DNA of 64,000 nt from contig NZ_JACJTD010000030.1 in assembly GCF_014698505.1 (NCBI RefSeq), positions 30,865-94,864 of the forward strand. The letters run 5' to 3'. The DNA comes from Nostoc foliaceum FACHB-393 (GTDB lineage Bacteria; Cyanobacteriota; Cyanobacteriia; Cyanobacteriales; Nostocaceae). A model generated the notes under the pieces. That model was not told the origin of the DNA. It saw only the letters and a program-made list of their open reading frames with translations, and ran no database searches. Positions 1 to 8,581 of the stretch are shown here, one piece after another; the first letter of the stretch is position 1, and the number at the start of each line of letters is the position of its first letter. A program made the position numbers and the translations under genes.

Positions 1-513
1 GCGCGAGTGCAAATTGTGGTAATTCTCAACCAAAGCTTGGCAGCTACTTCGGATCTGAAAACCCAAGCAAAGCAAGCGCACTGGAATGTTAAAGGAACTG
101 ACTTTTACCAGCTACACTTATTATTTGATGAACTTGCTGGGGAATTGGAACAGTACATCGATATGGTAGCTGAACGCGTCACAGCTTTAGGCGGATACGC
201 TTTCGGAACAGCCCGCGCCGCAGCCAGTAACTCAATTTTGCCAGAATATCCCTTAGATATTTTGGATGGTAAAGACCATGTGACAGCCTTAGCAGATCGT
301 TTTGCACTCTATGCTAAACATATCCGGGAAGCGATCGCTAAAACTGATGAATTAGGGGATGCTGATACCGCCGACCTTTACACCGAAATTTCTCGCACTA
401 TTGACAAACGACTCTGGTTCTTAGAAGCTCATCTGCAAGTAGCAGAAATTAAGGCAGAGAATGGTAAAGCAGGTACTACTAAAACTCAAAAGATCCCTGC
501 TGGTGTCAAATAA
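1..513 (+). CDS. dps: Dps-family ferritin-like protein, 5' end cut by window
   Basis: DNA-binding/iron-storing ferritin-like protein of starved or oxidatively stressed cells. Members form 12-mers, oxidise Fe(II) with H2O2 and store iron in the cavity. The visible part carries the Dps ferroxidase signature: AHWNVKG, then LHLLFDEL, then a YIDMVAERVTALGG-like helix with the conserved Asp and Glu ligands. The reading frame is open back to base 1 and the two codons before the GTG at 7 are in frame, so the true start lies outside the window and this GTG should not be taken as the start. The C-terminus ends in a short Lys/Thr-rich tail. A good terminator follows about 50 bases after the stop, which suggests a monocistronic or last gene. 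Family assignment is firm; the subclass is inferred. Confidence 0.93.
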   Translation, partial: ARVQIVVILNQSLAATSDLKTQAKQAHWNVKGTDFYQLHLLFDELAGELEQYIDMVAERVTALGGYAFGTARAAASNSILPEYPLDILDGKDHVTALADRFALYAKHIREAIAKTDELGDADTADLYTEISRTIDKRLWFLEAHLQVAEIKAENGKAGTTKTQKIPAGVK

Positions 514-563
514 GCACTTCTGAGAAAAGTAGCCTTTCGTAAATCTAATAGTATCTTTTTGGT

Positions 564-596
564 AAGTACGTCACTTTTAAGTGCGTACTTTTCTTT
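564..596 (+). terminator. Rho-independent terminator after dps
   Basis: AAGTACG at 564-570 pairs with CGTACTT at 584-590. The stem extends inward with CAC/GTG across one bulged T, and a T-rich run (TTCTTTT) follows. Confidence 0.8.
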
Positions 597-680
597 TATA
601 TGTATATACTTTACTATTGAAATAGTTCAAAGCTAGGTCGAGAAATTCAAAAATATCTTCGACAAATGATACATCAAGAT

Positions 681-712
681 TAATACTTTAACTTTTTCAA
701 GTTAAAGTATTA
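681..712. repeat. Perfect 14-bp inverted repeat, 4-base loop
   Basis: TAATACTTTAACTT at 681-694 is exactly complementary to 699-712, with loop TTTC. It is AT-rich and has no clear T-tract, so it may be an operator-like palindrome or a repeat remnant upstream of the pirin gene. Function unknown. The rest of the 303-base gap holds only the dps terminator and one dispersed palindrome. Confidence 0.6.
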
Positions 713-758
713 CTGAAAAAGTATGCTAATTTCATTCTGATTTTTAACTCTTGTACAA

Positions 759-780
759 ACGCGATTAATCGCGTCTCTAC
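759..780. repeat. Dispersed palindrome ACGCGATTAATCGCGT
   Basis: A 16-base palindrome at 759-774 is followed by CTCTAC. The same core recurs as a longer 26-base perfect palindrome at 29938-29963. It looks like one of the short palindromic repeats scattered in Nostoc-type genomes. Confidence 0.6.
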
Positions 781-816
781 TCCTAACTAAATACTCATTA
801 ACAAAGAGGTAAATCT

Positions 817-1533
817 ATGTCTCAAAATACAATTAGTCATCTAATTCATGATAGAAACGCCCGCGGTCACGCTAAAATGGGCTGGCTCGATAGTTATCAC
901 ACATTTTCCTTCGGTAGTTTTTACGATCCCAACCGCATGGGGTTTCGCTCTCTGCGGGTAATTAACGACGATCGCATCGCCCCTGGTGCTGGATTCCCTA
1001 CACATGGCCATCGTGACATGGAAATCCTTACCTATGTCTTAGAAGGTGCTGTAGAGCATAAAGACAGCTTGGGTACAGGCTCAGTGATTCGCCCTGGTGA
1101 TGCACAGATCATGAGTGCTGGTACTGGGATTAGCCACAGCGAATTCAATTCCTCACCAACCGAGCCACTGCACTTGCTACAAATCTGGATTCTTCCCGAT
1201 CAAGAAGGCTTGACACCAAGATATGAACAAAAAGCTTTTCCTCTAGAAGAAAAGCGTGGCAAACTCCGCTTAATTGCTGCTAAAGATGGGCGCGATGGAG
1301 CCGTGACAATTCACCAAGATGTTGATTTATACACATCTGTTTTAGAGGAAGGTGATGTTGTTAATTATCAAGTCAAACCTGGTCGCTATGCCTGGTTACA
1401 AATAGCGCAAGGCATAGTTAACTTGAATGGCCAAGAACTCAGAGCAGGCGATGGCGTGCAAATCAATGGCGAAGAACAGCTAGAAATTAGCACCAACATC
1501 GGCGGCGAAATCTTGCTTTTCGATTTGGGTTAA
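817..1533 (+). CDS. Pirin family protein
   Basis: Bicupin protein of 238 residues, the usual size for bacterial pirins (YhhW/YhaK type). The N-terminal cupin shows the metal-binding pattern HGHRDMEILTYVLEG, followed by a second His/Glu cluster near SAGTGISHSEFN. Such proteins bind one metal; some are quercetin dioxygenases and others are regulators. The true substrate cannot be read from the sequence. The start ATG has a good ribosome site (AAGAGG) about 7 bases upstream. The gene stands alone between a hairpin-rich leader and a strong terminator. No oddity is seen in length or composition. Family call is firm; function is open. Confidence 0.92.
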   Translation: MSQNTISHLIHDRNARGHAKMGWLDSYHTFSFGSFYDPNRMGFRSLRVINDDRIAPGAGFPTHGHRDMEILTYVLEGAVEHKDSLGTGSVIRPGDAQIMSAGTGISHSEFNSSPTEPLHLLQIWILPDQEGLTPRYEQKAFPLEEKRGKLRLIAAKDGRDGAVTIHQDVDLYTSVLEEGDVVNYQVKPGRYAWLQIAQGIVNLNGQELRAGDGVQINGEEQLEISTNIGGEILLFDLG

Positions 1534-1551
1534 TATCCCAATTTATCTGCT

Positions 1552-1582
1552 AAAAGGCTCAATTAGACGAGCCTTTTATTCA
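1552..1582 (+). terminator. Terminator after pirin gene
   Basis: AAAAGGCTC at 1552-1560 pairs with GAGCCTTTT at 1569-1577, followed by a T-rich stretch. Confidence 0.8.
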
Positions 1583-1603
1583 GAATGTAACATTTTCTTA
1601 TTC

Positions 1604-1633
1604 ATCAGCCAGAGATATAAATCTCTGGCTGAT
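1604..1633. repeat. Perfect 13-bp hairpin
   Basis: ATCAGCCAGAGAT at 1604-1616 pairs exactly with 1621-1633 around loop ATAA. No T-tract follows. It lies in the 346-base gap before the histidine kinase; apart from this hairpin and the pirin terminator nothing else is recognised there. Confidence 0.55.
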
Positions 1634-1879
1634 AGCCTAAGTCTACCTAAGTTAATTGAAAATTTTTTAATTAAGAGTTTCAGTAATGGAATTTTTCGTT
1701 TGCAGTTAAGATACCAAAATGAGGTATTACTACTTGTAGTATCACCACTAGACCACTGCGGTAGTTAGAGACGAATGGTTTTTGGGAATTCTAAGAAAAA
1801 GAAAAAGTGAAGTTTGTGTTCACAATAGATTCCAACACACTTTGTTCTATTTTCCTCCCCATTAGTTTCTTCTCCAGAG

Positions 1880-3727
1880 GTGATTGTGGTTACGACATCA
1901 ACAGAGCAAACACTAAAACTTCCTGTTCAGTTAATTTGGATAATATGGCTAATTTGCTTATTGCCATCGGCGTTAAATCTGTTGGGAGTTAGTTTTGCTT
2001 CTAGTCTGTCACCCCGGAATTTAGAGGTTATTTGTAATCCTGCTAGTTTGGGATTTATTGAAGAAGTTATTTACCAAAGATTGCAAGGAAGCTTCGTCCA
2101 TACAATTTTAGAATGGAGTGCTGTCTGTACTGCCATATTCACTATTATTTTGGCTTTTGCTCACTTCTATATAAAAAGCGATATAATTACACCAATCATT
2201 GGTGTAACTTTGTTGTGTGCTGGACTAATAGATGCGTTCCACACTCTAGCTGCCGATAGGTTAATTGAAGCCGTTGCTGATAACAGTAAGCTCATCCCTT
2301 TTACTTGGGCACTTTGCCGACTTTGCAATGCCTTAGTGACGATAATCGGTGTCAGCATTTTTCTGTTCAGTAAACCTACAAGGTGGCAAGGCAGTTTAAA
2401 GTTTATAGTTGCAGTGACTTTGGGCTTTGGGTTAGTTTGTTACGGCATAATTGCTGTTTGCGCCACTAGTCACACCTTACCACAAACGATCTTTCCCAAC
2501 TCAATTATTACTCGACCTTGGGATATCATACCCTTGATCCTTTTCTTGGTAGCTGGCATTCTAATTTATCCCCGCTTTTGGCGCAAGTATCCTAGTTTAT
2601 TCTCTCACGCTCTAATTATTAGTACTATTCCTAATGTTGCTACCCAATTCCACATGGTTTTTGGTTCAACGGCTCTGTTTGATAATCATTTTAATATTGC
2701 TCACTTTTTGAAAATTGTTGCCTACTTAGTGCCCTTAGCTGGACTAATTTTGGATTACATCTACGCTCATCGTCAACTGCTAATAGCTCTCAAACAAGCA
2801 CAACTTTATACCGAAGCTCGTGAGAATGCTCAACTTGCTCAACATACACTCTCACAACTGCAACAAACCCAAGCACAAATTATTCAAACAGCAAAAATGT
2901 CCAGCATGGGGCAACTGGTAGCAGGAGTAGCACACGAGATTAACAATCCTGTCAATTTCATCTATGGCAACCTTAACCATATAGATGAATATATCCAAAA
3001 CTTACTGCAATTAGTGATGGCTTATCAACAGCATTATCCCAATCCACCCCCATCACTTCAACAACGACTTAACTCTATAGAACTCGACTTTCTTGTACAA
3101 GACCTTGGCAATATTCTTCAATCGATGCAAGTTGGTACAAAACGCATCCGGGATATTATTGTATCACTGCGAAATTTCTCTCGCTTGGATGAAGCTTCTT
3201 TTAAGGAAGCGGATATTCATTCTGGTATCGATAATACCTTGATAATTTTGCATCACCGCCTTCAGACAACAGCAGATGCTACTGGAATTAAAGTTATCAA
3301 AGAATATGGTCAATTGCCTTTGGTGCAGTGTTATGCTCGAGAACTGAATCAGGTTTTTATGAATATCCTAACGAATGCTATAGATGTTTTAGAAGAGTCG
3401 GTCGAAAAAACTAACCGACAACATAAAATACCCAGTATTTGGATTCAAACTCAGCTAACCTCAGACAATCTAGTGTCTATCTCAATTGCCGATAATGGCG
3501 GGGGTATTCCCGAAGAAATTCGCTTGAAGTTGTTTGACCCATTTTTTACCACCAAACCTGTAGGCAAAGGGACGGGACTAGGATTATTTATTAGTTATCA
3601 AATTGTTGTAGAAAAACACGGTGGCAATATTTGGTATAATTCGACATCAGATGGTGGAACAAAGTTTGTGATTGAGATTCCAATACAGCCTGGAAAGGAT
3701 GTAGTTAAAAGTGCTGGTTCCCGTTAA
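1880..3727 (+). CDS. Membrane histidine kinase with MASE3 sensor domain
   Basis: Sensor kinase of 615 residues. The first ~300 residues hold several membrane helices of MASE3 type (the signature GLIDAFHTLAADRL near 115-128 and FTWALCR near 141). A short coiled coil (about 305-338) follows, then a dimerisation domain with the phospho-acceptor His352 in VAHEINNPVNF. The ATPase domain has N-box, DNGGGIPEEI, FFTTKPVGKGTGLGL and a final GGTKFVIEIP strand. The kinase module is close to that of the four-GAF kinase at 35433. Start is GTG at 1880. GTG at 1886 is also possible and is better spaced from the AGAGG just before. No receiver domain and no adjacent regulator gene, so the partner is unknown. 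Ligand unknown. Confidence 0.88.
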   Translation: MIVVTTSTEQTLKLPVQLIWIIWLICLLPSALNLLGVSFASSLSPRNLEVICNPASLGFIEEVIYQRLQGSFVHTILEWSAVCTAIFTIILAFAHFYIKSDIITPIIGVTLLCAGLIDAFHTLAADRLIEAVADNSKLIPFTWALCRLCNALVTIIGVSIFLFSKPTRWQGSLKFIVAVTLGFGLVCYGIIAVCATSHTLPQTIFPNSIITRPWDIIPLILFLVAGILIYPRFWRKYPSLFSHALIISTIPNVATQFHMVFGSTALFDNHFNIAHFLKIVAYLVPLAGLILDYIYAHRQLLIALKQAQLYTEARENAQLAQHTLSQLQQTQAQIIQTAKMSSMGQLVAGVAHEINNPVNFIYGNLNHIDEYIQNLLQLVMAYQQHYPNPPPSLQQRLNSIELDFLVQDLGNILQSMQVGTKRIRDIIVSLRNFSRLDEASFKEADIHSGIDNTLIILHHRLQTTADATGIKVIKEYGQLPLVQCYARELNQVFMNILTNAIDVLEESVEKTNRQHKIPSIWIQTQLTSDNLVSISIADNGGGIPEEIRLKLFDPFFTTKPVGKGTGLGLFISYQIVVEKHGGNIWYNSTSDGGTKFVIEIPIQPGKDVVKSAGSR

Positions 3728-3916
3728 ACACTCTGCTGATTTTGGAGAATTTGCGATCGCAGTCTTACCCAGAATAGCAAGCTAATCCTAGTACGTCGCT
3801 GCTACTCTGAAAATAAATTTTTATCTGGAAATTAGTTTTCAAGTTAGCTATTTTACAGTTACTGCTTGCACTTTGTCTACACTAAAATTGGACTGAAGTA
3901 CTCAAAGAGCAACCTG

Positions 3917-4639
3917 ATGTCCAAAAAGCCCGATTCGCAGTTCCAAAATCTCTTTACTTCACCCAAATCAACAAACTGGGACGAAAGATTAGCCCAAATA
4001 GCCTATCGCTTTAACCGTGAGTATCAAGGTGAAACCTTTGAACTCCCAACAGAAGTACAAGCGATGCCGATATTCCGTGAGTGGATTGGAGGTAGTTTCT
4101 CAGGAAGAATTGCTTCCCCTTTTTGGGAAATTGCAAAACCTCAAAAGAACCAGCACTGTATAGATATTGGCTGTGGTATCAGCTTTTTAATTTATCCTTG
4201 GCGGGATTGGCAAGCATTTTTTCATGGGCAAGAAATCAGTAATGTGGCACGCGATACCCTTAATTCCCGTGGGCCGCAGTTAAATTCAAAACTGTTCAAA
4301 GGTGTTGAGTTGGGAGCAGCTCATCAGTTAAGCTACTCATCAGAACAATTTGACCTTGCGATCGCAACAGGATTTAGCTGCTATTTTCCACTCGAATATT
4401 GGGATGCTGTACTGGCAGAAGTCAAGCGGGTGTTAAAACCAGGTGGACATTTTGTGTTTGACGTTCTCAACCCAGAACAGCCTTTAGCAGAAGATTGGGC
4501 AGTTCTGGAAACCTATTTGGCGGCTGAGGTGTTTTTAGAGCCTTTGGCTAAGTGGGAAAAAACTATTAAAGCGGCTGGTGGTAAAGTAGTAACGCAGAAA
4601 TCAGGGGAATTATTCGAGTTGTATAAGGTGCGGTTGTGA
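3917..4639 (+). CDS. Class I SAM-dependent methyltransferase
   Basis: Soluble protein of about 240 residues. It contains a SAM-binding motif I (CIDIGCGISF), the acidic end of strand 2 (GQEIS), motif II region DLAIATGFSCYF, and the post-motif LAEVKRVLKPGGHFVFDVL, which is typical of methyltransferase 11/25-type folds. The substrate cannot be inferred. ATG at 3917 was chosen; the frame is open further up to a TTG at 3866, but the extra residues are not domain-like. The gene stands alone. The frame continues without defects, and the C-terminal part predicts a small extra alpha/beta extension. Confident on fold, not on role. Confidence 0.82.
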   Translation: MSKKPDSQFQNLFTSPKSTNWDERLAQIAYRFNREYQGETFELPTEVQAMPIFREWIGGSFSGRIASPFWEIAKPQKNQHCIDIGCGISFLIYPWRDWQAFFHGQEISNVARDTLNSRGPQLNSKLFKGVELGAAHQLSYSSEQFDLAIATGFSCYFPLEYWDAVLAEVKRVLKPGGHFVFDVLNPEQPLAEDWAVLETYLAAEVFLEPLAKWEKTIKAAGGKVVTQKSGELFELYKVRL

Positions 4640-5048
4640 ACTACCCCAGCCTATAGATCGACGTAGACCCAATTCATCGGGAATAACCTTCCAGGACTCT
4701 GTAGTTCTATTGGTCTGACATACCCTTCATTTGCAGAAGTCCTGGTTCCCATGACCCAAATCTTTTTCTTGCAACATATACCTAATCATTAATGTTGGTG
4801 GCACTGAATGCCCTTATCCCTATGGTAATTGCAGTTACTAAACCGCTCATTTGTGGAAGTTCTTATTTTCATGCTTGGGCATTGGCATGGGTCATTTACA
4901 AAGGACGAATAACCAATGACTAATAACTAGGTAGAAAGCCTTGGTTTATACTTTAGTCAAACTAATCGATAGAAACAAATGCTTTTGTTTGTCAAAATGA
5001 TAAATGAAAGTGATTAAAGTTTTACACCAAGTTGTAGGGATACCATAA
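4640..5048. other. Gene-free stretch before LysR gene
   Basis: About 400 bases without a convincing reading frame. It contains no strong hairpin and no RNA gene that I recognise. It should hold the promoter of the LysR gene at its right end. Confidence 0.5.
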
Positions 5049-6002
5049 ATGGCAGGAATGACGCTTGAGCAGCTAAAAATCTTTCTAGCTGTGGCGCAGC
5101 ACTTACACTTTACTCGCGCAGCAGAGGAGCTTTATATTACCCAACCTGCCGTTAGTGCAGCAATCCACAACTTAGAGCAAGAATACGGAGTGAAACTATT
5201 CCATCGGATTGGTCGCCATATTGAGATTGCTGAGGCTGGTAAATTACTGCAAGTGGAAGCACGGAAAATTCTCGATCAAGTTTCCTTGACTGAAAGGGGA
5301 TTGCGGGAATTGAACAATCTACAACGGGGTGAATTGAAATTAGGGTCAAGTCTGACAATTGCTAACTACTGGCTACCAAGCAAGATTAGTGAGTTTAAGA
5401 GCCAATATCCCGGTATCCAGATTAACTGTAGCCTTGCCAATACAGAAGAGATTTGTGTCGGAACGGCGACAGGACAGTTTGATTTGGGTTTGGTGGAAGG
5501 AGATGTAAAGCCAGCGCTTCAGAATACTCTAGAGTCCGAAATAGTGGGGAGCGATCGCTTGCAAATTGTGGTAGGTCAAAAACACCCTTGGTTTGAATGG
5601 GGAGAAATTGACTTAACCCAATTAACTCAAACCCTTTGGGTGATGCGAGAACCAGGTTCTGGAACCCAGCAAAGGTTTGAGGAAGCCCTACAAAATTGGG
5701 GAATCAATCTCAGTCAATTGGATGTAATTTTAGTGTTCAACAGTGGAGAGATGACAAAAGCAGCGATCGAAGATGGTGTCGGTGCTATTGGAATTTCTGA
5801 GTTGATGGTAAAAAAAGAAATACAGTTGGGAACTCTGCGGGCAATTCGAGTGATTGATAACAGAGAGGGTAACGGTGCGATGCCTACGGCGGGCTACGCC
5901 TACGCAGAAATAGTTCGACCTTTTTTCAAACTCAAACATCGTCAGCGTTTTCAAACTGCTCTTTCCAAAGTTTTTGAACAAATGTTAATATCATCTATGT
6001 AA
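5049..6002 (+). CDS. LysR-family transcriptional regulator with in-frame repeat insert
   Basis: DNA-binding regulator of 317 residues. The N-terminal winged helix-turn-helix carries HFTRAAEELYITQPAVSAAI, followed by a periplasmic-binding-protein-like effector domain (from about residue 95). Size and order match the family. It resembles the CysR-like class found near sulfur or carbon genes, but no neighbour supports a specific target. Residues near 277-286 (AMPTAGYAYA) are encoded by a 29-base dispersed repeat (5877-5905) that also occurs outside genes, so the effector domain has a repeat-derived insertion that keeps the frame. Start ATG 5049; ATG 5058 is a second option. Effect on function is unknown. 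Confidence 0.9.
   Translation: MAGMTLEQLKIFLAVAQHLHFTRAAEELYITQPAVSAAIHNLEQEYGVKLFHRIGRHIEIAEAGKLLQVEARKILDQVSLTERGLRELNNLQRGELKLGSSLTIANYWLPSKISEFKSQYPGIQINCSLANTEEICVGTATGQFDLGLVEGDVKPALQNTLESEIVGSDRLQIVVGQKHPWFEWGEIDLTQLTQTLWVMREPGSGTQQRFEEALQNWGINLSQLDVILVFNSGEMTKAAIEDGVGAIGISELMVKKEIQLGTLRAIRVIDNREGNGAMPTAGYAYAEIVRPFFKLKHRQRFQTALSKVFEQMLISSM
5877..5905 (+). repeat. Dispersed repeat copy inside LysR gene
   Basis: GCGATGCCTACGGCGGGCTA followed by CGCCTACGC. Near-identical copies lie at 40701-40729 and, inverted, at 41584-41612. Confidence 0.8.
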
Positions 6003-6104
6003 AATAGCTGAGATTAATATGTATTAAAAACAGTTATTTCAAGCAATACCTTGTCCTTTAAGACACGCTACGCGAACGCCAATTTAACCAGAAATCATCA
6101 AGGA

Positions 6105-6145
6105 GTAAGTTGTACAGAATTCATGCTGAATTCTGTATAACTTAC
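6105..6145. repeat. 19-bp hairpin between convergent genes
   Basis: GTAAGTTGTACAGAATTCA at 6105-6123 pairs with 6127-6145 with a single G-T wobble and a TGC loop. It lies between the LysR gene and the convergent pentapeptide gene, so a two-way terminator or a repeat element is possible. A dispersed fragment (ACACGCTACGCGAACGCC) lies just left, at about 6063-6080. Confidence 0.65.
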
Positions 6146-6212
6146 GGTTGAATCGAAAAACGCTGTGATATAAAATCCGCTTGCAGGGAAATTACTCAGT
6201 CTCTAATCCCCT

Positions 6213-6581
6213 TCACACCTTTCGCATATTTTGACTGATGGGGTCAAAACCTCTAGAAAACCGCGTGCTTTCATCGTAGTAAGCGCCAGTCAGATTCGCT
6301 CCATACAACTTGGCATAGTTGAGTTTCGCTCCCCGGAGATTTGCTTCATTCAGTTTGACACCGCTCAAATTAGCTCTGGTCAAGTTCGCTTTGGCTAAAT
6401 TCGCTCTACTCAAATCTGCTCCCCAGAGTTTAGCTTTAGCTAGGTTCGCTCCACTCAAGTCAGATCCCCATAAATTGATTCCAGGTAAATAGGCACCAAT
6501 CAGTTTGTCCCTACTCAAGTTGACGGCTGGAAAATATCTTTCTCCTGCGGCAAAACGCCGTTTTAATTCCTCAGCATTCAT
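6213..6581 (-). CDS. Pentapeptide-repeat protein
   Basis: A 122-residue protein made mostly of about 16 tandem A(D/N)LxX pentapeptides (roughly residues 27-107: SGANL, AKAKL, WGADL, SRANL and so on). Such repeats form a right-handed quadrilateral beta-helix. Cyanobacteria encode many of these and the role of most is unknown. The N-terminal 20 residues (EELKRRFAAGERYFPAVNLS) are a common cap in this family. The start overlaps the end of the upstream gene (6571-6894) by 11 bases, so the two are very likely co-transcribed. No transmembrane segment or signal peptide is seen. Confidence 0.88.
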   Translation of the reverse strand: MNAEELKRRFAAGERYFPAVNLSRDKLIGAYLPGINLWGSDLSGANLAKAKLWGADLSRANLAKANLTRANLSGVKLNEANLRGAKLNYAKLYGANLTGAYYDESTRFSRGFDPISQNMRKV

Positions 6582-6894
6582 GCGTCGCGTTCACCTTCCT
6601 TAGCAATACAGAAGTTATTTGTTCCCATTCCTGGCTTAGTTCTCCTAAAAACTCTGGCTGACCACTGCGACGATACCAGAAATGAGCATTGTTCAAATCG
6701 CCTTCTTTGCGGTGCAGGTAAGCATGAACCCAGGCACTATCAGCATCGCTGGCATTTTGAACTATTTCATGAGCTTTGCTCCAATCACCTTTCTTGTCAT
6801 ACCACATTGCTTGCAGACTTTTTGGCAGTGTCTGAGGACATGGGCGCTGTTTTTCGATTAATCGCAAGAATTCCTCTGTATTCACGATCGCCAC
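6571..6894 (-). CDS. Conserved small hypothetical protein
   Basis: A 107-residue soluble protein, not assigned to a named family. It is rich in Trp and charged residues (MWYDKKGDWSKAHEI, HAYLHRKEGDLNNAHFWYRR) and looks like one or two TPR-like helical hairpins. Its stop lies inside the start region of the pentapeptide gene, which indicates an operon with this gene first. It begins with ATG at 6894 directly after an HIP1-like GCGATCG stretch. I infer an all-helical fold; no function can be assigned. Confidence 0.78.
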   Translation of the reverse strand: MAIVNTEEFLRLIEKQRPCPQTLPKSLQAMWYDKKGDWSKAHEIVQNASDADSAWVHAYLHRKEGDLNNAHFWYRRSGQPEFLGELSQEWEQITSVLLRKVNATHEC

Positions 6895-7036
6895 CCAACA
6901 AGAATCAAACTTCTATCTTTAAGATACTCCTCAGTTTAAGGTTAAGGGGAAGATGAGAGGGACAAGAGGACAAGAAAGAATTATTGAACAAGATTTCTTT
7001 GTTGTCTTTCTTGTCTCTTCCCAATGCCTTTTACAT

Positions 7037-7627
7037 CTACTTGACTGGAATAATTTCAAACTCGAAAGTACTGATTAAACGGTCATCAATATAGACCTCT
7101 ATTTCATGCTTACCAACCGGATCGCCAGGAGTGATCGTCCAAAAATTCTCAATCACACCCTCTGGAGCCGATTGTGTGCGCCGCGTCACAGATGTCATCC
7201 CATCTGCTGACATAGAGAAGTCTTCACCCTTATCTGTACCCCAAGTTTCTGGAGGTTTTGGTAAACGCAAGACTTCGCGCCATTTCACTTCACCTTGGTA
7301 GTCTTTGAGTTTAATCCGCCATCCGTAGGCGTTTCCTTGCTGAAGTGGCACTCTTTTTGTCTGGAAAATGGTAACGTTACCTTTAGAATCAACTCTCTTC
7401 AGCCCGAACTCGATGTTACTAACAGTAATCTGTTTTTTCTTCGTTGGCGCAGGAGATGCAGGAGATGATATAGCATTTTCTACCAAAACAGAAGTAGCGT
7501 TGATTGGCTCAGAACCTATGACCCCAGATATTAGCCAAGAAGAAGCTAGCACAGCAGTAGTAGCCCAAATTCTCATTAGTATAATTTTCCTGTCAGACTT
7601 TTGGTACTTATTCAAGTAATCTGACAT
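7037..7627 (-). CDS. Exported or membrane-anchored conserved protein
   Basis: A 196-residue protein of unknown function. A hydrophobic segment near residues 20-38 (WATTAVLASSWLISGVIG) is a signal peptide or anchor. If translation starts at the internal ATG (base 7576, preceded by AGGAAAA) the signal peptide would be classical. A short Ser/Pro/Thr linker leads to a ~130-residue beta-rich domain (SNIEFGLKRVDSKGNV ... HEIEVYIDDRLISTFEFEII) that looks immunoglobulin-like. No catalytic motif is visible. It stands alone on this strand with a short gap to the next gene. Confidence 0.75.
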   Translation of the reverse strand: MSDYLNKYQKSDRKIILMRIWATTAVLASSWLISGVIGSEPINATSVLVENAISSPASPAPTKKKQITVSNIEFGLKRVDSKGNVTIFQTKRVPLQQGNAYGWRIKLKDYQGEVKWREVLRLPKPPETWGTDKGEDFSMSADGMTSVTRRTQSAPEGVIENFWTITPGDPVGKHEIEVYIDDRLISTFEFEIIPVK

Positions 7628-7782
7628 GTTTTCCGGGCCAAGGTTACCGATGTTCCCTCTCCCCTAATCCGCGGCTTTGGACTCGGACTTGCGTAGGCTA
7701 GCAAAAACCGCAGGCATCGCTCCACAAATTGTATAAAGTTATGGGGGATGAATCACCGTAAAAAGTATACTTGGGTCTTGGC

Positions 7783-8382
7783 TCAACCTTTCAAATTCAG
7801 CTTCCCCTCAAACTTTGACCCATCTTGATGAGATAAAAGTTTTTCACTAGTGTGATAACTTCTTCGCCATTTTTCGAGATGGTCTATAGATATTGATTTA
7901 GATGTGACATTCACACCATTTCCTCGCCAAGCAACTTCTGGATCTGTTGTGAAAACCCCGCATTCTAATTGATCTAGCCTCATATTCCAATATTCACTAA
8001 ATCGACCTTTTAAAGTAATAACTTGCTCAAATACTTTGTTTCTGTGTTTATTTCTTCTTTTTCTTTCTGTAGCTCCCGTTGCTTCTGTATCAATAAACTT
8101 AGTTTCAATTAAATACAGACTACCTTTAAAAGTCAGGTAGACAAAATCACACTTACCTAAATCTGTATAATCTGAAATTGGAGATTTTTCAAATAACAGC
8201 AATTCAGCACACGACGGAAACAAGTCTTTAATATTCAGAAATAAATAAGCTTGCAATAGAAGTTCCTTATCATAAGGAAACAAAATTACTCCTTCAAAAA
8301 ATTTTTGAATGTCCTCGTGAGTTTGGGGTTGAATTTTTTTACAATATGAAACAAATTTCTGTAGCTCGTTTACGCTCATCAA
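7783..8382 (-). CDS. Hypothetical protein, possible PD-(D/E)XK-type nuclease fold
   Basis: A 199-residue protein not assigned to a named family. A core around residues 75-95 reads CDFVYLTFKGSLYLIETKFI: an Asp at the start of one strand and E-T-K at the end of the next, the spacing of a PD-(D/E)XK nuclease core. A basic segment (ERKRRNKHRNKV) follows, and then a predicted helix. No partner methyltransferase or specificity gene is next to it, so a restriction role is not supported. Start ATG at 8382 (second Met 8379). The nuclease idea is an inference from the motif only. Confidence 0.6.
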   Translation of the reverse strand: MMSVNELQKFVSYCKKIQPQTHEDIQKFFEGVILFPYDKELLLQAYLFLNIKDLFPSCAELLLFEKSPISDYTDLGKCDFVYLTFKGSLYLIETKFIDTEATGATERKRRNKHRNKVFEQVITLKGRFSEYWNMRLDQLECGVFTTDPEVAWRGNGVNVTSKSISIDHLEKWRRSYHTSEKLLSHQDGSKFEGKLNLKG

Positions 8383-8581
8383 GTTCTAACTCCTTCCCCC
8401 GGTCGCAGCCTTAAGGCTATTAGCATAAAAAGATACCATTACCTTGAGGAAATTATCATCCGCATAAGTAACTAAAAAAACGTTTAAAATCCTGAATACT
8501 TAAGGCGATTTACTGTTGACAGTTCAGCAGAACTAATTTTTAAACTGCTTTTCAGTATTAATGGACTTTTCACTTCTGGTA

